A stretch of 64,000 nucleotides of DNA, from NCBI RefSeq assembly GCF_040047665.1, contig NZ_CP157355.1, positions 930,001 to 994,000 on the forward strand. Reading direction: 5' to 3'. Below the pieces are notes generated by a model, which made no database searches, was not told the origin of the DNA, and was given only the letters and a program-made list of their open reading frames with translations. The stretch is from Chitinibacter sp. FCG-7 (lineage in GTDB: Bacteria > Pseudomonadota > Gammaproteobacteria > Burkholderiales > Chitinibacteraceae). Made by a program: the position numbers and the translations under genes. How positions within the stretch are numbered: position 1 is the stretch's first letter; each line of letters opens with the position of its first letter. Shown here one piece after another: positions 63,163 to 64,000 of this stretch.

Positions 63163-63921
63163 ATGCTCACTATCAGCGCCATACCGATTTACGAAGATAA
63201 TTATATTTGGGTGCTGGCGCAAAACCGCAAGGCCATTGCGGTCGATCCGGGTGATGCAGCGCCGCTACAAGCCTGGCTGGCGGCTCAATCGTGCGAGCTG
63301 GCTGGCGTGCTGATTACCCATCATCACTGGGATCATATTACGGGTTTAGCTGCACTGGTGCAGGCTTATCCGCAGCTCCCCATTTACGGGCCTGTCGATG
63401 TGCAGGCGGTCACGCAGCCACTGGCGGGCGGCGAGCAGATTAATGTACTGGATACCCCTTTCGCAGTGATCGCCACCCCGGGGCACACGCTGAACCATTT
63501 GTGCTACTACGGCAATGGTGCGCTGTTTGCGGGCGACACGCTGTTTTCCGGTGGTTGCGGACGATTATTCGAGGGCAGCCCGGCGCAAATGTACGCCAGC
63601 CTGCAAACCCTGGCCGCTCTGCCGCCCGAGACCCTGCTGTGCTGCACGCATGAATACACCCAAAGCAATTTGCGCTTTGCGCTGGCAGTCGAGCCGGATA
63701 ATCCACAACTACAACAGCGAGCCGCCGAAGTCGCCGCCCTGCGCGCCGCAGGCCGGATGAGCCTGCCGTCGCGGCTAGACATCGAGCTAGCCAGCAACCC
63801 CTATTTGCGTTGCGATCAGCCCGCTGTGATCGCCAGCGCACAAAGGCATGCACCGCAAGCACAGCAGCCAGCCGAGGTTTTTGCTGCACTGCGCCAGTGG
63901 AAAGATCATTTTCGCGGTTGA
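63163..63921 (+). CDS. gloB: Hydroxyacylglutathione hydrolase (glyoxalase II)
   Basis: Hydrolyses S-lactoylglutathione, the second step of methylglyoxal detoxification. The 252-residue metallo-beta-lactamase-fold protein has the metal motif THHHWDH, the PGHTLNHLCYY motif, GDTLFSGGCGRLFEGSPAQM and the CTHEYTQSNLRFAL C-terminal site. Start MLTISAIPIYEDNYIW fits the family. Confidence 0.96.
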   Translation: MLTISAIPIYEDNYIWVLAQNRKAIAVDPGDAAPLQAWLAAQSCELAGVLITHHHWDHITGLAALVQAYPQLPIYGPVDVQAVTQPLAGGEQINVLDTPFAVIATPGHTLNHLCYYGNGALFAGDTLFSGGCGRLFEGSPAQMYASLQTLAALPPETLLCCTHEYTQSNLRFALAVEPDNPQLQQRAAEVAALRAAGRMSLPSRLDIELASNPYLRCDQPAVIASAQRHAPQAQQPAEVFAALRQWKDHFRG

Positions 63922-64000
63922 AGCCCTTTTTTCAAGGCATGCCAGCAGCCCCTGGCGCTGCAGCAACCGAGCAGAAACAATTTAAAAATCAAAGCACTGC
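63922..64000. other. Right window edge, no gene seen
   Basis: The last 79 bp after gloB contain no supported start of a further gene. Confidence 0.5.

Overview
This 64 kb window is a chromosomal segment of a Gram-negative betaproteobacterium. The gene set and order (yqgE-ruvX-pyrB with an inactive pyrC-like partner, yciB-yciI-bolA-ppiC, an ala/ile-spaced rRNA operon, birA-coaX-SPOR, rpoZ-spoT, a complete rnfABCDGE) suggest the order Neisseriales, perhaps Chitinibacteraceae or Chromobacteriaceae. The placement is inferred from gene content and not from a database match. Almost everything is housekeeping; I see no prophage, CRISPR array, integron or complete insertion sequence.

Layout. 1-2.8 kb: branched-chain amino acid ABC transporter (livM cut by the left edge, livH, livK). 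3-8 kb: DMT exporter and putA. 8.2-11.7 kb: PBP5-type carboxypeptidase, an erythromycin-esterase-like lipoprotein with altered catalytic positions, a cold-shock/DUF1294 protein. 11.7-15.2 kb: pyrX, pyrB, ruvX, yqgE on the minus strand. 15.7-19 kb: photolyase and a GlmS homologue whose glutaminase half looks dead. 19.2-24.8 kb: rRNA operon on the minus strand (16S, tRNA-Ile, tRNA-Ala, 23S, 5S) with a strong promoter, boxA sites and processing stems. 25-34 kb: prmA, DUF3426 protein, a cysteine-less Tpx paralogue beside true tpx, DUF3025, STAS protein, hslV, birA, coaX, SPOR protein. 34-36.5 kb: flgP, flgT and an unknown secreted protein. 36.7-45.3 kb: trmB, an outer-membrane protein, two tandem GNAT genes, thiG/thiS, spoT, rpoZ, gmk, folB, plsY. 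45.4-49.4 kb: smpB, ansA, 4.5S RNA, yciB-yciI-bolA-ppiC. 49.4-52 kb: a coupled pair of a membrane-anchored binding protein and a MASE1-PAS-GGDEF diguanylate cyclase. 52-58 kb: rnfABCDGE. 58-64 kb: pyrD, folD, tRNA-Pro/Arg/His, rnhA, a SAM methyltransferase, gloB.

The most unusual signal is a dispersed DNA element. About fifteen sites share the form GGGTAT-N37-ATACCC, always exactly 49 bp end to end. Intergenic copies often have longer inverted arms (for example 16 bp). Other copies lie inside putA, the DUF3426 gene, coaX, ansA and rnfD, where they are translated. An exact 12-base bipartite match at one fixed spacing is expected about 0.004 times by chance in 64 kb; here nine exact matches occur, two of which belong to one tandem duplication. 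I cannot tell whether this is a small mobile (MITE/REP-like) element or a bipartite binding site. Other points of interest are several paralogues that have lost catalytic residues (Tpx-like, GlmS-like, Ere-like, PyrX), a GTGAGG-type purine-rich repeat family, and an rRNA and a tRNA promoter that are nearly identical.
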